This document shows positions 12,230 through 24,800 of a DNA stretch of 64,000 nucleotides, one piece after another. The notes beneath the pieces are model-generated. The model had not been told where the DNA came from. It saw only the letters and a list, made by a program, of their open reading frames with translations, and did not search any database. Made by a program: the position numbers and the translations under genes. The DNA comes from Monosporascus cannonballus (taxonomy: Eukaryota; Ascomycota; Sordariomycetes; Xylariales): contig QJNS01000073.1 of NCBI GenBank assembly GCA_004154925.1, forward strand, positions 248,001 through 312,000, read 5' to 3'. How positions within the stretch are numbered: the first letter of the stretch is position 1; every line of letters begins with the position of its first letter.

Positions 12230-12444
12230 GGCCACTTTTGCCTGGCGACAAGCGCAGCAAGACCTTGCTTTTCCAACCATTTCAAGATCTCAAACGGTAT
12301 AGCAACAGGTTCTGGGGGTGCGGCGATCGCATATTTTCTTCGACCAGAATGAGAGTCATGGAACACCATCGAACAGCACCCGTCCGTATTTACACAATAT
12401 GCCTCGGAGATAAATGCTTGAACTAAGGTATAGGACAGAGGCAC
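12230..12444 (-). CDS. Possible 5' exon of the transcription-factor relic, or a small unknown ORF
   Basis: An open frame from ATG at 12,444 runs 71 codons plus two bases to a perfect GTAAGT donor at 12,229. With the acceptor at 12,188 the frame would continue into the zinc-cluster exon (phase 2 to phase 2), but the intron would be only about 42 bases, short even for a fungus. The peptide contains AAPPEPVAIPFEILKWLEKQ and matches nothing I recognise. It may be chance. Confidence 0.25.
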
Positions 12445-12863
12445 ATAGTTGATGCATAGCCTCCTTCTAGTGTCCTGACTCCGCTATCCGCCCAATTGAC
12501 AACAGCAATTGTGGGTACGTGCCTAAGACAACTGGAAGGCCGCAGTACAAAGGATCAAGCCATTCTCCGAGTGGGGCCGGAATTTGCGAATGCGAATACC
12601 TACTTAAGAAGGTAGTTGATTGTGCACACTGCCCCTAGAGCGTGGTACGTACTAGGTATTTCGGCCCCTATTTTGCGTTCCCCGGACTATGTGTAAGAGG
12701 CTCCGGAAGACGGTGTGGGGTTGCCTTGGTTCGTTCTGCGGGAACCGCACTTACATGGACGGTGCCACGTCTGGCTCCAGGTAGATCCCAATTTCAGCAG
12801 CATCATCAAATCAGAGCCTATGAAGACGAGAGCATTATGAATTCATGGCAGGGATAGAGATCG
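12445..12863. other. Intergenic DNA between last gene and the transposon nest
   Basis: Balanced composition, no gene recognised. It ends at the proposed left boundary of copia element C1 (12,864). This is the last unique-looking sequence before the AT-rich block. Confidence 0.5.
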
Positions 12864-12943
12864 TGTCGTGGAATAGGGGTATCTATGTTAGTCATCAAGC
12901 TCCCAACACCCCGGAAGAACCTTATTCCGGCGCGCCGACAGTA
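12864..12943 (+). repeat. C1 5' LTR, left part
   Basis: Matches 62,969-63,048 closely (CAAGCTCC, ACCCCGGAAGAACC, TTATTCCGGCGCGC), with differences mostly of RIP type. Homology to the right copy begins at TGTCGTGG here and TATCGTAA there, which sets the LTR start. It ends at the TA used by the Tc1/mariner insertion. This copy is almost unmutated. Confidence 0.8.
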
Positions 12944-12967
12944 CAGTCGGGGTGCAAAAGTCTCGGT
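12944..12967 (+). repeat. Left terminal inverted repeat of the Tc1/mariner element
   Basis: Pairs with 21,700-21,723. Nineteen or more of 24 positions agree, including the block AAAAGTCT; several differences are C/T or G/A. It begins directly after TA. Confidence 0.85.
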
Positions 12968-13254
12968 TTAGTCTCCACACCCCATATTTCCAACCACTAC
13001 CTTCACAATTTCACTTATACGTTTTTCCACCAATTCTTAATAAAATTGCTAGCAATTTTATTTACTTGTAAATGAATAAATTGCGTATAAGGTAAGTTAC
13101 TTTAATATTTCGTATATTAGCCTTAAGCTGTAATTATAGCCTTAATCCGCCTTAATATATTATTTATTAAGTTAATTAGCATATTTTCTGCGAACTTTTC
13201 TTATATAGCAATTATATGGCAGTAAGTAAATCTAATGCTTTTTGCGTATTGCCG

Positions 13255-14019
13255 AATAACCTAAGTTTCGGTTTCTTTTTTTGGATGCGTTCTTTTAGTA
13301 ATTTCCATACGTTTTCGATAGGGTTTAGGTCGAGCGAATATAGGGGCCATTTTAGCACTTCGACGGCCTGCCTTTAAAGTTATTTTTTACGATTCAGGCA
13401 GTATAAACGGAAGCGTTATTTTGCATAAAGATAAAGTTGTTATTAAGGTATTTAGAAAAGTATTTATTAAAGTAATTACGATAAACGCGGCCGGTTATTC
13501 CGCCTTAGACGGCTTCGAGGTCCTTATTAAGAGCTATTAGGAAATTTTGTTTTCCATACCGGATATTATCTTAAAATATTTATGTTTAGCCGGTTTTTTT
13601 ATATCGAAATTATACATATTTAGGTAATAAATAAAAATTTTTTATTTCGAAAAAAAAAAACGATTAATAATTAACGTAAGGATTAAAATAAAAAAAATAA
13701 TATGTTAAATTTTTTTGGCGGAAAACCTATTACGCCCGTTTACCGTAATTATAATTTACGTTTGTTTCGTTATTAAATAAAGTTTTTCGTTATTATTCGA
13801 AAGGTTTATTACGGTATTCCAAAGCCTAAAAAAACTTGTACTTTATATATTCCGGAATTAAAAACGAACGTTAAAATACGTATTAATATATTATCTTTTT
13901 TCGATAACATTATTACGTTAAAATTTACCTAAAATATATAGATATAATAATTCGGTAAATTTAATAATAAATATAAAGGGATTAAATTTAATAAATCGTT
14001 ATAAATGCTTTTTATAAAT
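13255..14019 (-). pseudogene. Tc1/mariner transposase, C-terminal part, RIP-mutated
   Basis: Minus-strand translation around 13,270-13,352 gives KWPLYSLDLNPIENVWKLLK, the hallmark DLNPIE-W block around the last catalytic acidic residue of Tc1/mariner DDE transposases; a Lys/Arg-rich stretch follows. The frame upstream (13,380-14,019) is broken by RIP-type stops. The gene continues beyond the G1 insertion at 21,399-21,600. Confidence 0.85.
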
Positions 14020-14225
14020 TGTAAGATAATGGATAGCTGTGAGCTGGATAAGGTGATCTCCGACCAGTCGTAAAGCAGATTCCAAAAAATAAATATATTA
14101 GGTTATTTCCATCTGGCGTTTCTCATTAACTGCCAGATGGTGGATTTATATTAATAAGTAAGTTAGTAAATAATCGGTAACTGGTTAATTATTAACCTTA
14201 TCCTTATAAAGGCTATATTTTTATA
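14020..14225 (-). repeat. G1 3' LTR (left copy)
   Basis: Starts TGTAAGATAATGGATAG and aligns end to end with 21,193-21,398 and 63,087-63,292, all 206 bases long. Highly conserved block CCAGTCGTAAAGCA. More RIP-type changes in its last third than the right copy. Confidence 0.9.
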
Positions 14226-16479
14226 ATTATTTCCCCTTTTTAAATTATTAATCCTTAATAATATTATTATTAATTTAATATAACGCATTTCGTAAGTTTG
14301 ATTGCGTATATTTGCCGATAATTTACCGTTATATTATGTTATAAATAATTACCATAATAATTAATACGTATTACATTACGTAATTAATTATATTCCGCTT
14401 AATATTTTATTATAATTCGTTTTTAATTTTATTTTATTTACTTTTTTTTTCCTTTTTGCGTTTATATCTTTATTCTTATTACGTACATATTTTATTCGGT
14501 CTCCTATTTTTCTTTATTTTCATTTCGCTTTTTCCGTTTATTTTGCGTATTATTTCTATTCGCCATATCTTTTTCTCGTAAAAAATTCCAGGAAAAATAA
14601 TATTTTAACATTAAAAAAAATTAAGATTTTTTTAACGTTATTTTTTTAACGCCGATAATAAAATAAATATTAATCGTATTACGGGCGGTAATAAGCCGTA
14701 TTATATTTATGTAATATAACGTTATTTCGATTACCGTACGGTTTACGTTTAAATTTTAAACGTTTTAAATTATATCGTAATTAATTATTATTATAAGATT
14801 TTTCGTATGGTAAATAATTATTCTTAATATTATTAATATCGTTATTTAATTTTTATTTAAATTCCGATTATCCTTAAAAGTGCCGCCTAAATAATTTCTT
14901 AATTTAATACCGATAATTAGAAATTAATCGATAAATTCGAAAAAATTCGTATTACAAATACTTAATACGAATATTTTAACGTAATTACGGTCGGTCGTCG
15001 ATTTAACGTTTTTCGCAAAATTAAGTTCGTTTTTAACGTAATTATTATTAAAAAAATATTATTTCTTTAATATAATTAAGGTTAATTTCTAATCGTTTAT
15101 TATAATTATAAAAATTTAATTTTAACGTTATTTTATAAATTTACAAATTTAGGTTTTTTTATAAATATTACGATCCTTTTTTTATTATTCCGTAATTAAT
15201 TTCCAATTAGGCGTAATTTTAAAATACCTTTTATAAATAAAGCGATTTTCGAAAGCCGTTATGTTATTACGCTTTTTGCTTATAAGTATTTTCTACCCGT
15301 TTTTTAACGTTTTAACGAAATTTTGATATTTATTAAAAATTATAATTAAAAAATGGTTTTACTTAGCAAAATTATTACCAAATTTAAATACGTTAAGCGT
15401 TTCAAAAACGGCGCCTTATTTCCGACTAATAATAAATTATATTCCGGTTATTTAAATTTTATTTTTTATAAAAAATAAAATATTTTTAAATTTTTCCGGG
15501 TTTTACGCCTAATAAATTTAATAAATGTACCTTTTTTTTAGCGTTATATATTTTCTAATTATTTTCTAATATTTTTATGGTAATTTCCTTAATACATTTA
15601 CTAAAAATTAATTACCGTAAAACTTAATAATTAAACGTAAAATCTTATTTTCGAAATAAAGATTTAATTTTTTTTACGTTATTTATAAATCTCTAATTAA
15701 TATATTATAAAATAATTATTCGCCAAAAACTTAAAAATAATTATATAATTAAGTAATATTTTAATATTAATATTTTAATTTTATTTGAAATTATTTTTTA
15801 TAATTTTTATAATTATTAGGTAATTAATTTCCAATTAAGTTATTATTACCTTACGGTTTTTGGGTCGTTTTATTTTTTATATATATATTTAATTTTTTTT
15901 ATAATATTATAATATCTTAAACGCATATTCGAAATGTTTTCGGGATTTTTACGTATTGTATTCAGCAGGCCAACTTTCTTATTTAATCAGATATTCGCAT
16001 TACCCCCGGTTATGTCGGTAACGGACGATATTTTTTATTACTTATTTTTTTATTCCTTTATTAGGTCCAATAACGTTATCTAGATATTACCCGATTTCCG
16101 GTTATATTACAGTTTTAACAAAAATACTAGAAATATATTATATATCCGTTAATATTTAATAAGAAAAATTATTTTATACGCCTAAAAACTTATTCGTTCT
16201 TTAATTATAACCCGGATATAAATAAATATAAATATTTTATTTTTAAATTTAAAAATCTTAATCGATAAATTTATTTATTATTTTAATTGAAAATTTATAA
16301 GCATATAACGTTAATTATAATATTTTTTAAGCTACCGTTATTTTTTCTTAATATTCGTATATTATTTAACGAATAACAGCCATTTTTTCGAAATACTTTT
16401 TAACTTTTTATACCTATTTTTTAAATTTTTATAAACAATATTTTATTATCCTTAAATAATACCTATATAAGGTTTCGAA

Positions 16480-16660
16480 CGGAAAATGGCCAGTAAATAC
16501 GTTCCGCATATTATTATATATAAATTCCGTATTTCGTAATAACTTTATTTAATTATTTTAATATTTATTAACGTAATTACGGAAATAATATTTTAAAACT
16601 TAATAAATATATTTTATTTACTTATCGGTTTACGGATAATAAACGGTCGATATTTGCCGT
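16480..16660 (-). pseudogene. G1 integrase core and C-terminal relic
   Basis: Minus-strand translation, read through RIP stops, includes YFRNYVNKY, then IKLLRNTEFIYNN and TGHFPFE. These match the end of gypsy integrase cores (the family pattern is roughly L.AEFAYNNA...TG.SPF). It lies about 2 kb after the RT motif in the direction of transcription. Confidence 0.75.
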
Positions 16661-18589
16661 TTTATTTTTCGCTTTTTATAAAATTCCGCCTAAAATTAAT
16701 TTATTAATAACTTATTTTTATCGTTAATAATTCCGGTTAACATATTAAATTTATATTTAACTTTATCGTAAAATTATCGGGCCAATTCGGTTACAATTAA
16801 GGTTTTAATCGTAAAAATAAATAGTCCTAATTTCGTAAAACGGTTAACGATTACCAGGATTACGTCGTATTTTAACTTATTTAAACTTAAGTTTTTGAGA
16901 AATCCCGTAATAAAATTAATAAGATTTTTTAAAAAGATTATTTAAATAATAATAAAAGTTATAACTATTTATATGGTTTATGGCATAACTTTATTATGCC
17001 TTAATAATTTAGATATTATTTGGTATATTTTCGGATATTATTTGCCATATTTTCCCAATAAAGCTTTTTGATTATCAGTTTTAATATACAGATATATCTT
17101 ATATATCTTATTTTTAAATTAATATGGTATTAATTAATTAATTATTTCCGTAAAACGCCTTATAACTGGATTACGAATTTATTTCGATAATATAAAATCT
17201 AATTTAAATTTAAAAAATATTTTTTTTTATTCCGGTTTGGCGTTTAATTATTTATATTAATTTCATAATATTTAAGTTCTTAATTTGTAACCCTTAAACT
17301 TAATCGTAAAATTATCGGAAAACTTTCGGTTAAAATATTATTTTATTTTTCAATATTTTTTTGCCAAAAAACGTAAAATATATTAATTATAAATAATAAC
17401 TTTAATATTAATTTCGTCCTTTTTAGATTTTTCGGAATTTAATCGTAATACGGTTACAGTTTACGTTTATTATTATTTAACCGTTAATCGTATTACTATT
17501 ACAATTCGTACTTATATTATTATTCGTAAATAATAAATTCGGCAAATATATAATTTTTTATTTTCTTTTTTTTTCGAAAACTTTTTACGATCGTATAATA
17601 AACGTTTTCCGCTTTTTTTATACAGATAATAATTACCTAAATTTCCGTTATATAAAATCTATCTGAAAATTTTGTAATAAACAAATTTTGCGTTATTTTT
17701 ATAAAGCCTTTTACCTTCTTATAATATTTTAAATTACGTTATATATTTACAATCGTTTTCCATATATTTTCTGGCATATTATTCGTAAATCCGAATTTCT
17801 TAAATAACGTAAGGATTACATCTTTATACGCAATTTCCTTTAATATGTAATCCGGGCATTTAAATAGTTTATTTACCGGATTAATAACGCCCGGTTAATA
17901 TTAGATCTTAAAATTAAATTACGTAAGGCGATAAATTTATTAGGTTAACCTCCTTTTAAGGTTACGTACCGGCGCCTTTATTATATTTTTAATGCCATAT
18001 AATTAATAAATATTAAAAGAAATATTTCCGTACTTTTAAAATATTACTGTTAATATTTTAAGCTTTTTATAATCGCTAATAATTTTTATTACTTTATAAC
18101 TTATCATTTTTCGATTAAATTTAATTTTCGTAATTAATATATAATAAAGCATTAATACTTTCCGTATTTTTATAAAAGTATTTTTAATATAATTTTTATC
18201 GAAATATTTATTTTAATTTTAATATTTTTGGCGTTATTTTAATATCGGAGGATAATTGCCGACTAAAAAATATCTTTTAAATTTCGAAACCTTTTTTTAA
18301 TTTTTTCGGATTACCGAAATTTTATTATTTTTCTTTTGCCTTATACCTTTTTTAAAAACCTAATAATAAATTTAATAATACGCAAATAATAAGCGATAAA
18401 TTTCTAATAAAAATTTATAAATCCCAAAAATATTTAAATATTATCAATTAATTTTAATTTTGGCCATATTTTAATAATATTAACCCGTTAGCAGTCCATT
18501 TTTAAATTATTAATATTAATTATAAATCCTAAAAATCTTATCTTTTTTTTGAAAAATTTGTATTTAAATATTTTAGCAAATAATTAATA

Positions 18590-18710
18590 TTATAATAATT
18601 ATTTGTAAATTAATTAAAAATATTTCGCATATTCTTTTTCCTTATTTAAATAAATAGTTATATTATCTAAATATATTACGTATATATAATTAATTAATTT
18701 AATTAATATT
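18590..18710 (-). pseudogene. G1 reverse transcriptase, palm motif
   Basis: Minus-strand translation at 18,664-18,675 is YLDN in the context YLDNITIYLNKEKEYAK. It corresponds to the YLDDI catalytic motif of gypsy RTs with the second Asp changed to Asn by a G-to-A change, so the enzyme would be dead. Confidence 0.85.
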
Positions 18711-20949
18711 TTATATATATAAATTTAAAATATAATTAACGCGTTAATAAAGCCAAATAATATAACCGTATATTCGAACTACCCGTTTTACGTTCGGAAA
18801 ATAATTTTTTATTAATCGCTTTTTTTAATTTTAATACGGTAATAAATATTTTTAAAATTAATTTTCGAAAATAACTTAATTAACTTTAGGCAATTTATTA
18901 TTTTTAAAATTAAAAATAAAAAGTATTAATTTTTTATTATTACCTGATTTAACCTTTTATTATTACCTAATTTAACCTTTTATAATTAACGTATAATTAA
19001 AAACTGCCGTTTTTTTAACCATAAATAATATTAATAATTTTACGTTTGTTTTCGAATAATATATTTGGCCTATTTTTAGGTTTTTTCGGATATATTTTTT
19101 AAATACTTTTTTTTAAATTTTCGAAATAAGGTAAATTACGCCGAATAAAGGCGTTTTCCTTAAGATTAAATTTATTATATATTTTGCCCTTAATAATTAA
19201 AATATTTTTTTCGTTATTTTTTTCGGAATATATTCGCCGGAAATTCTTCAGATATATAAAGAAATCGATTATTTTTTATTTTTATTATTTTCCGAATTCC
19301 GGAATATTTAACTTTTTAACTAAACCTATTAAATTAATAATATAAACTTATTTACCAAAAAATACTAAGTTTGCAATTTTTTATTTATTAACTTTTTATA
19401 ATAATTTATATAATTATTAATGTATAATTATTTTTAATAAAATTTTTAATTTACTTATTCCAAGTTTAAATAATAAGAAATTAAGCGTTTTTTAATTATA
19501 ATATATTATAAAATAAATTTACTTAATTTTTTGTTTCTTTTTATTATTATTTATTATATTAATAACAATCTCGTAAACCTTATAATATTTGATATACGTA
19601 TTATTAACGCCGATAAGGCCCGAAATACCTATAAAAATTAATTAAAAATTAAGCTTTTTCGTTAACCTTTTACTTATAATCTTTATTTGTACTCCGGTAT
19701 CCATATTTATTTATACCGTTATATTCTCCGTATTTCTCTTAATAAATACCCTTTTTTAAAAAGCGGTTTTATTCCAACCATCTTATAATAATTAGCTGAA
19801 ATAAATTGGACGTATACGTTTATTCCGGCTTTTTTTTGGGTTTACGTCTAAAAACTGGTTTAATTTATCGTTATATATTATAATATTTTGTACGGCTTTC
19901 GGAAATCCGTTTTTATATGGCCAAAATAATAAAATCTTCGTATTTTTTTTAATTTGTAATTTACGTTTTTATAATTTAACTTCTTATAATTATAATATTT
20001 AAATAAGCCTTTATAAAAATTAAAGATATTAAATTATATAAATTTATTTTAATCGGAATTAAATCGGCGATTATTTGTTTTTCGATTATAAAAATATTTA
20101 CGGTTTTTATTACTTTTACGTAATGCCTTTAATTTACTTTAAGGATTTTTTTTCCGAAAATATTAAAATATGATCGTTTATTTTTATTAATACTTTTAAT
20201 AAAAAAATAATCGGTTTTTCTTTCGCTTTTTTCTAAATATCCTAATAATATTCTGCCTTATTTGCCATATTATTAATTTATAAAAATAATTAAAAATAAA
20301 ATATTTATTATTTCGATCGTGTTCCGGATTAAAAACGTTTATAAATTTTATTTTATAAATTAAAAGTTTTTATTTAACGTAAAAGTTTAACAGCGATTAA
20401 TCGGATTGTTATTATAATTCCATAAATTATTCCCTATATTTCTTATCGAAAAAATTAAAATTTATATAATTTTTCTTAATAAAAATCTATAAATATTTTA
20501 TTTTTAATTTTTTTTCGTAATTAAAATAATTAAATATAACGTAATATATTTATTATACGTTTATAATAAAAACGTCCATATGGCTTATGGCTTATTAAAT
20601 ATAAATAAAGGTATTTTGCCTTAGCCTTTTAACGTAAATTTCCGTAATAACTTTTATTTAATTTTTTTTTTAATCGACGCGCGTTCGGAAAACTTCGGAT
20701 AATTATAACGTAATACTTATTTATCGCTTTTAGGCTTTTGCGATAATATTATAATTAACTTATAAAACTTTATTTTTTTAATTTATATTATTATTTATTA
20801 TTTAACTAATTATCGGAATAATTCCGAATATTATTTATTTTATTAATAAATAATTTTTAAAATTTAATTATTATTAAAAGGTTTAATTTTTTTTATTTTA
20901 AATTCCGGGATACGTTCGTTATATTACGCCTATTTTCCAACCGTTTAGT

Positions 20950-21177
20950 TAACGGTTATCGGAATACGTCCTTATTATATATGTAAAAGGATTTAAGATC
21001 TCGGAAACCATAATCTTTTGCTTATTAAGGTTTCGTTATAAACTTTTTTGCCTATTTCCGTACCGTAATCGATCGTTCGTCGGTTGGGTTCCGATCGGCG
21101 ATTTTTTCGATTAATAACTTAGGTTCGTTTTGCAATCGGCGAGCTCTACTTTTGGTAATTATTGCGTTATTTTCCAT
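20950..21177 (-). pseudogene. G1 gag start, RIP-mutated
   Basis: An ATG at 21,177 on the minus strand, 16 bases inside the 5' LTR boundary, opens a frame beginning MENNAIITKSRARRLQNEPK that runs about 40 codons to the first RIP-type stop. Position and basic composition fit a gag start. Confidence 0.6.
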
Positions 21178-21192
21178 GGGAAATGGAAAAAT

Positions 21193-21398
21193 TATAAAAT
21201 AATAGATAATTATAGGTTAAGTAAGGTGATTTCCGCCCAGTCGTAAAGCAAATTCCAAAAAATGAATATATTAGGTTATTTCCATCTGGCGTTTCTCATT
21301 AGCTGCCAAATGGTAAATTTATATTAATAAATAGGTCGGTGGCTAATCGGTGGCTGGTCGGCTACCAGCCTTATCCTCATAGGGGCTATATTCTCACA
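21193..21398 (-). repeat. G1 5' LTR (right copy)
   Basis: 206-bp partner of 14,020-14,225. Its final third (GGTCGGTGGCTAATCGG and onward) keeps G and C that the left copy has lost. Confidence 0.9.
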
Positions 21399-21640
21399 TA
21401 AACCGGCCAAAGTTTATATGGGCGATCCGAACGTGGCGAAAATTGGGCTAAATTTTAACGGGTATAGCGATTATAGACGCCTTAAACGATAATAAAGGAC
21501 ATTTTGTTTTTTTTTCGCGATTTCGATAAAGCTATCGCCTAAATCTTTTTCGGTTTTCTATTTTGTTTTCGTATAAGGTAATTATTTTTTTCTCGAAATA
21601 ATTGGACCCAAATTAGATTGTTTACTTATGATGGAAGTAT
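21399..21640 (-). pseudogene. Tc1/mariner transposase, N-terminal part
   Basis: The 5' part of the transposase gene, cut from its 3' part by G1. The minus strand carries FIEIAKKKQNVLYYRLRR, then across frame breaks YNRYTR, NLAQFSPRSDRPYKLWPV. This resembles the helix-turn-helix DNA-binding region of Tc1-like transposases. The reading frame is broken. Confidence 0.6.
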
Positions 21641-21699
21641 GAAGGGTGTTGGCGTTAAAGTAGAAAAAATACGCGTTTTTGTAGAGCGTGCAGAAATTT

Positions 21700-21723
21700 G
21701 CCAAGACTTTTACACTCTCACTG
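21700..21723 (-). repeat. Right terminal inverted repeat of the Tc1/mariner element
   Basis: Inverted partner of 12,944-12,967, ending CACTG directly before TA and the rest of the C1 LTR. Confidence 0.85.
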
Positions 21724-21831
21724 TATATAGAGAGCTTCCTAGTCACCGCTTCTAGAGCTCAATTCTAATCAGATAATTATCACTTCTTATACTTTATGTT
21801 ACCTTATCCTTTGATTAGCTTAATTATCACA
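21724..21831 (+). repeat. C1 5' LTR, right part
   Basis: Continues the LTR after the Tc1/mariner insertion: TATAGAGAGCTTC matches 63,049-63,061, followed by a diverged match to about 63,086, where the right copy is cut by G1b. It ends TTATCACA, next to the primer site. Confidence 0.8.
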
Positions 21832-21846
21832 GTTATGAGCCCGGTA
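21832..21846 (+). promoter_or_regulatory. C1 primer-binding site, initiator-tRNA anticodon-arm type
   Basis: GTTATGAGCCCGGT directly after the LTR is complementary to the anticodon arm of eukaryotic initiator tRNA-Met (GGGCUCAUAAC). Copia-class elements commonly prime from an internal fragment of this tRNA. It supports both the LTR boundary and the plus orientation. Confidence 0.75.
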
Positions 21847-24800
21847 TTTTAACTGTGCAAAATAATTACGGTTAAGTTAATTAAAACCTTTTTAATTAAT
21901 TTATAACTTTATTCCCGTTAATATATCGGATAATTCCATGCTTAAAGATATAATTTTTATGGATCGTTTTAATTACTTTAATTAATATCTCGCTTTACGT
22001 TACAATAATTTTTCGCGCTGCGTTTAATACCTTATTAACCCAGACGTTTCCGACATTAATTCTTTTAAAGATGTCCGGACGATTGTATTACTCGAATAAT
22101 ACATTGCTGATATTAACGCTCGAACCAGGGCCAAATACCAGGCAGATTTCGCCGAATGGGAGGGAAATCCTTAAATAAGATAATACTGCTTTTTAAGTTT
22201 TTAAAAATCGAAAAGCAAATAACTTTAGAAAGGATTACGAAATTGATTTTAAGTGCTTTATTATAAAATATTAAAAATAGTCTAGAAAAGTTTCCAAAAT
22301 CGAAATAAAATATATTAATACATAGATTTAAATTAACGCGATAATAGAATCTAAAATTCTTAAAAACGCCTAAATTATTTTGGTAATCCGAAAAAAGATT
22401 ACCATCCAGAATTTGTTTAAAGAATTAAAGGATTAATTTGTTTTTTTTGGAATTAAATATTATTATTACGGTATGCGAAAAATGTCGCAAAATCCTACGC
22501 CTTATTAAAATAGGCCATATAAAACCTGATTAATAATACCGGACCTGGTTTTCCGTTTATATTTAAATTAAACCGTTCAATTTCCAGAAAATTAATAGAA
22601 GGTTTGCAGTAAAGAATTTTTTAAGCGCTTTAATAAAACGTTTTATTTTTAATTAGATATAACGTAAGCTTATCGAATTAATTAGAGAAAGTTCCTTTGG
22701 AAAACTTACTAAAACCTTTAAAGAATTTGGCGATTAGTTTTCGGCCTTATAATACGAGAATTAGTTAAGGGCTAAAATTAAAGCACTTAGAATTTTCGCA
22801 ACTTTAAGCCATAAATCATTTTCTGAAATAAACGTAATATCGTTATTTAATTTCGGTTTTTTTCCGTTTAAGGCATTTAATAAAGAAAATCAAAAATATC
22901 TATATCTTCTTATACTAAATAATAGGCATTTATAGAAGCCGAGCGAATGCGATATATTTCGTTACGTAATTATTAGGGTAACTATTTGCAAAATCCGTCA
23001 AATTAATTTTATAAAACGAAAGGAGATCCGAAACTGTTTTTTTAAATTAAGCCGGTAAAAACATTTCGGTTTCGAATTTTCTAAATTCCCTAAATAATAA
23101 AAAATATTTAAAAAGTTAAGAAATTTATTGTTTAATAGTAATACTTAATTCGGTAATATTACTGTAACATTTTTCGATTTTTAGATTTTCGTTATTTTTA
23201 AGCTTAAATTATTAATCATTTATATTATTATTCATTTCGGCAGGCATTTTTTAACCTTGTTTATCTTAATCGACAATTATGCAACAGAATATTTGATAAA
23301 TAACCGAAATATATTTGTTTTTAGTATTTTCGTGCTTAATATTATGAGATAAATAATGGAAGCAGGAATTTCTTTATTTCCGATTAACAGTATTAGGCAA
23401 CAAATAATTAAGAAATCGTTATTTAGAGTTAGCGAAAAACAGGAGCATAATTTTATTTTTAGGGATATAATAATACTAAAAAGTTTTTAAGTTAATATTA
23501 TTTTAAAAGCTATATTATATAATTCCGGGATTTGGTATTACGATATAAATTTTTTTCTTAAGAGAAATAAAATTAATAACACTATTATTTTTGCAAAATT
23601 TACTTGTATTTATAATTTAATTTTTCTTAAATATAAGCCGTTATTTTATTATTCGAGCACTTTGTTTGTAATTCTGTAAAATTCGGCAAATATTTTAATA
23701 ATTTTAATAATTAATAAAAAGGAAAATGCGAAAACGTAAAAATAATCCTGGCATAATTTACGCTCTGGCATAGAAATAAAAGATTTTTGGTATTTTAAAT
23801 CTGAGCATTTAGGATTTATGGCGTTAAGTCTATTTATTAAGAACGTTAGGAATATTTTTATTAACTGTACTTTGCGTCTAAAGTATGAAAATTATATTCG
23901 TACATACGGTTTTTTGATAATTTCGAAATGTAACTTATAAAGCCAAATTTCTAAACCGTTTTACCGTATTACGTAAAATTATTTTAATTATTTTACAGCT
24001 TATAATAGCTTTTAATAACTCCTAATCATTAAAAACGAATATAATAAGAGGTATTTCACCTTTTTTTATAATTAATCGTTTTTGTGAAAAAAACGTTTCG
24101 GATTATTAAACACTTCGAATATTAGGTGCGTAAATGTGATAGGTTTTTTATTTATAAAATTAAATAAGATAACGATATTAAAATAATCGCAATAAATAAA
24201 TTTACGGAATATGAGAAATAATATGCCGAAAAAGGTACTAAATTAAAAATACCTTTCCCGTATAATAAAACATTTATCGAAAAAAGCAAACGAATAAGCC
24301 AAAAACTAATTAATAAAGTTTTCAGAATAATATTAAAACTATATTTTCTTAAAAACCTTTGGCCTAAAACAATAAAAACGGTAACGTAATTATATAATAT
24401 AAGCTAGAATTACGAGCATTATTTATTTATTCCGAATAAGATACTTATTTGATAATTTAAATAATATTTTCGCTAATATAATCCCGTTATTATTAATACG
24501 ATTATTGCAAATCTTAAGCCAAACTGGTTTAGGATTTACGCATATAGCGTACGAACGTATCCGTTAAAAAAACGAAAAGCGAAAAAAAACCGAATATTTA
24601 AAATATAACCGAAAACTTATATCAGCTATTTACTAAGCTATCGAATTTCTAATATTTACCGAATATGGGTACCGGAATTCCAAAAGGTTATTACTATGCA
24701 TAATATCATATTTAATAAGAAGATTTTTTATTAGCCAGATAAAGAAAAAAAAAGAAACGTTTATCTTAATTATAAGCAGGAAATTCGTAAATAAATTATA

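Larger units (their letters stand above)
14020..21398 (-). mobile_element. Ty3/gypsy LTR retrotransposon G1, RIP-degenerate
   Basis: Two 206-bp LTRs at 14,020-14,225 and 21,193-21,398, flanked by TAAAT (14,015-14,019) and TAAAC (21,399-21,403), a 5-bp duplication in which one copy has the RIP-type C-to-T change. Orientation is minus: a gag-like start at 21,177, RT motif at 18,664-18,675, integrase core about 16,480-16,660, and a purine-rich tract on the minus strand beside the left LTR (14,226-14,241). RT before integrase is the gypsy (Metaviridae) order. Total 7.4 kb. All frames are broken. Confidence 0.9.
12944..21723 (-). mobile_element. Tc1/mariner DNA transposon inside the C1 LTR, itself split by G1
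   Basis: Ends are CAGTCGGGGTGCAAAAGTCT at the left and, inverted, CAGTGAGAGTGTAAAAGTCT at the right. Outside both ends lies TA (12,942-12,943 and 21,724-21,725), the expected Tc1/mariner target duplication. Removing G1 and its 5-bp TSD leaves about 1.4 kb, normal for a Tc1-like element. The transposase is on the minus strand. The uninterrupted target is present at about 63,047-63,050, where the same LTR reads straight through ACAGTATATAGAGAGC. Confidence 0.88.
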
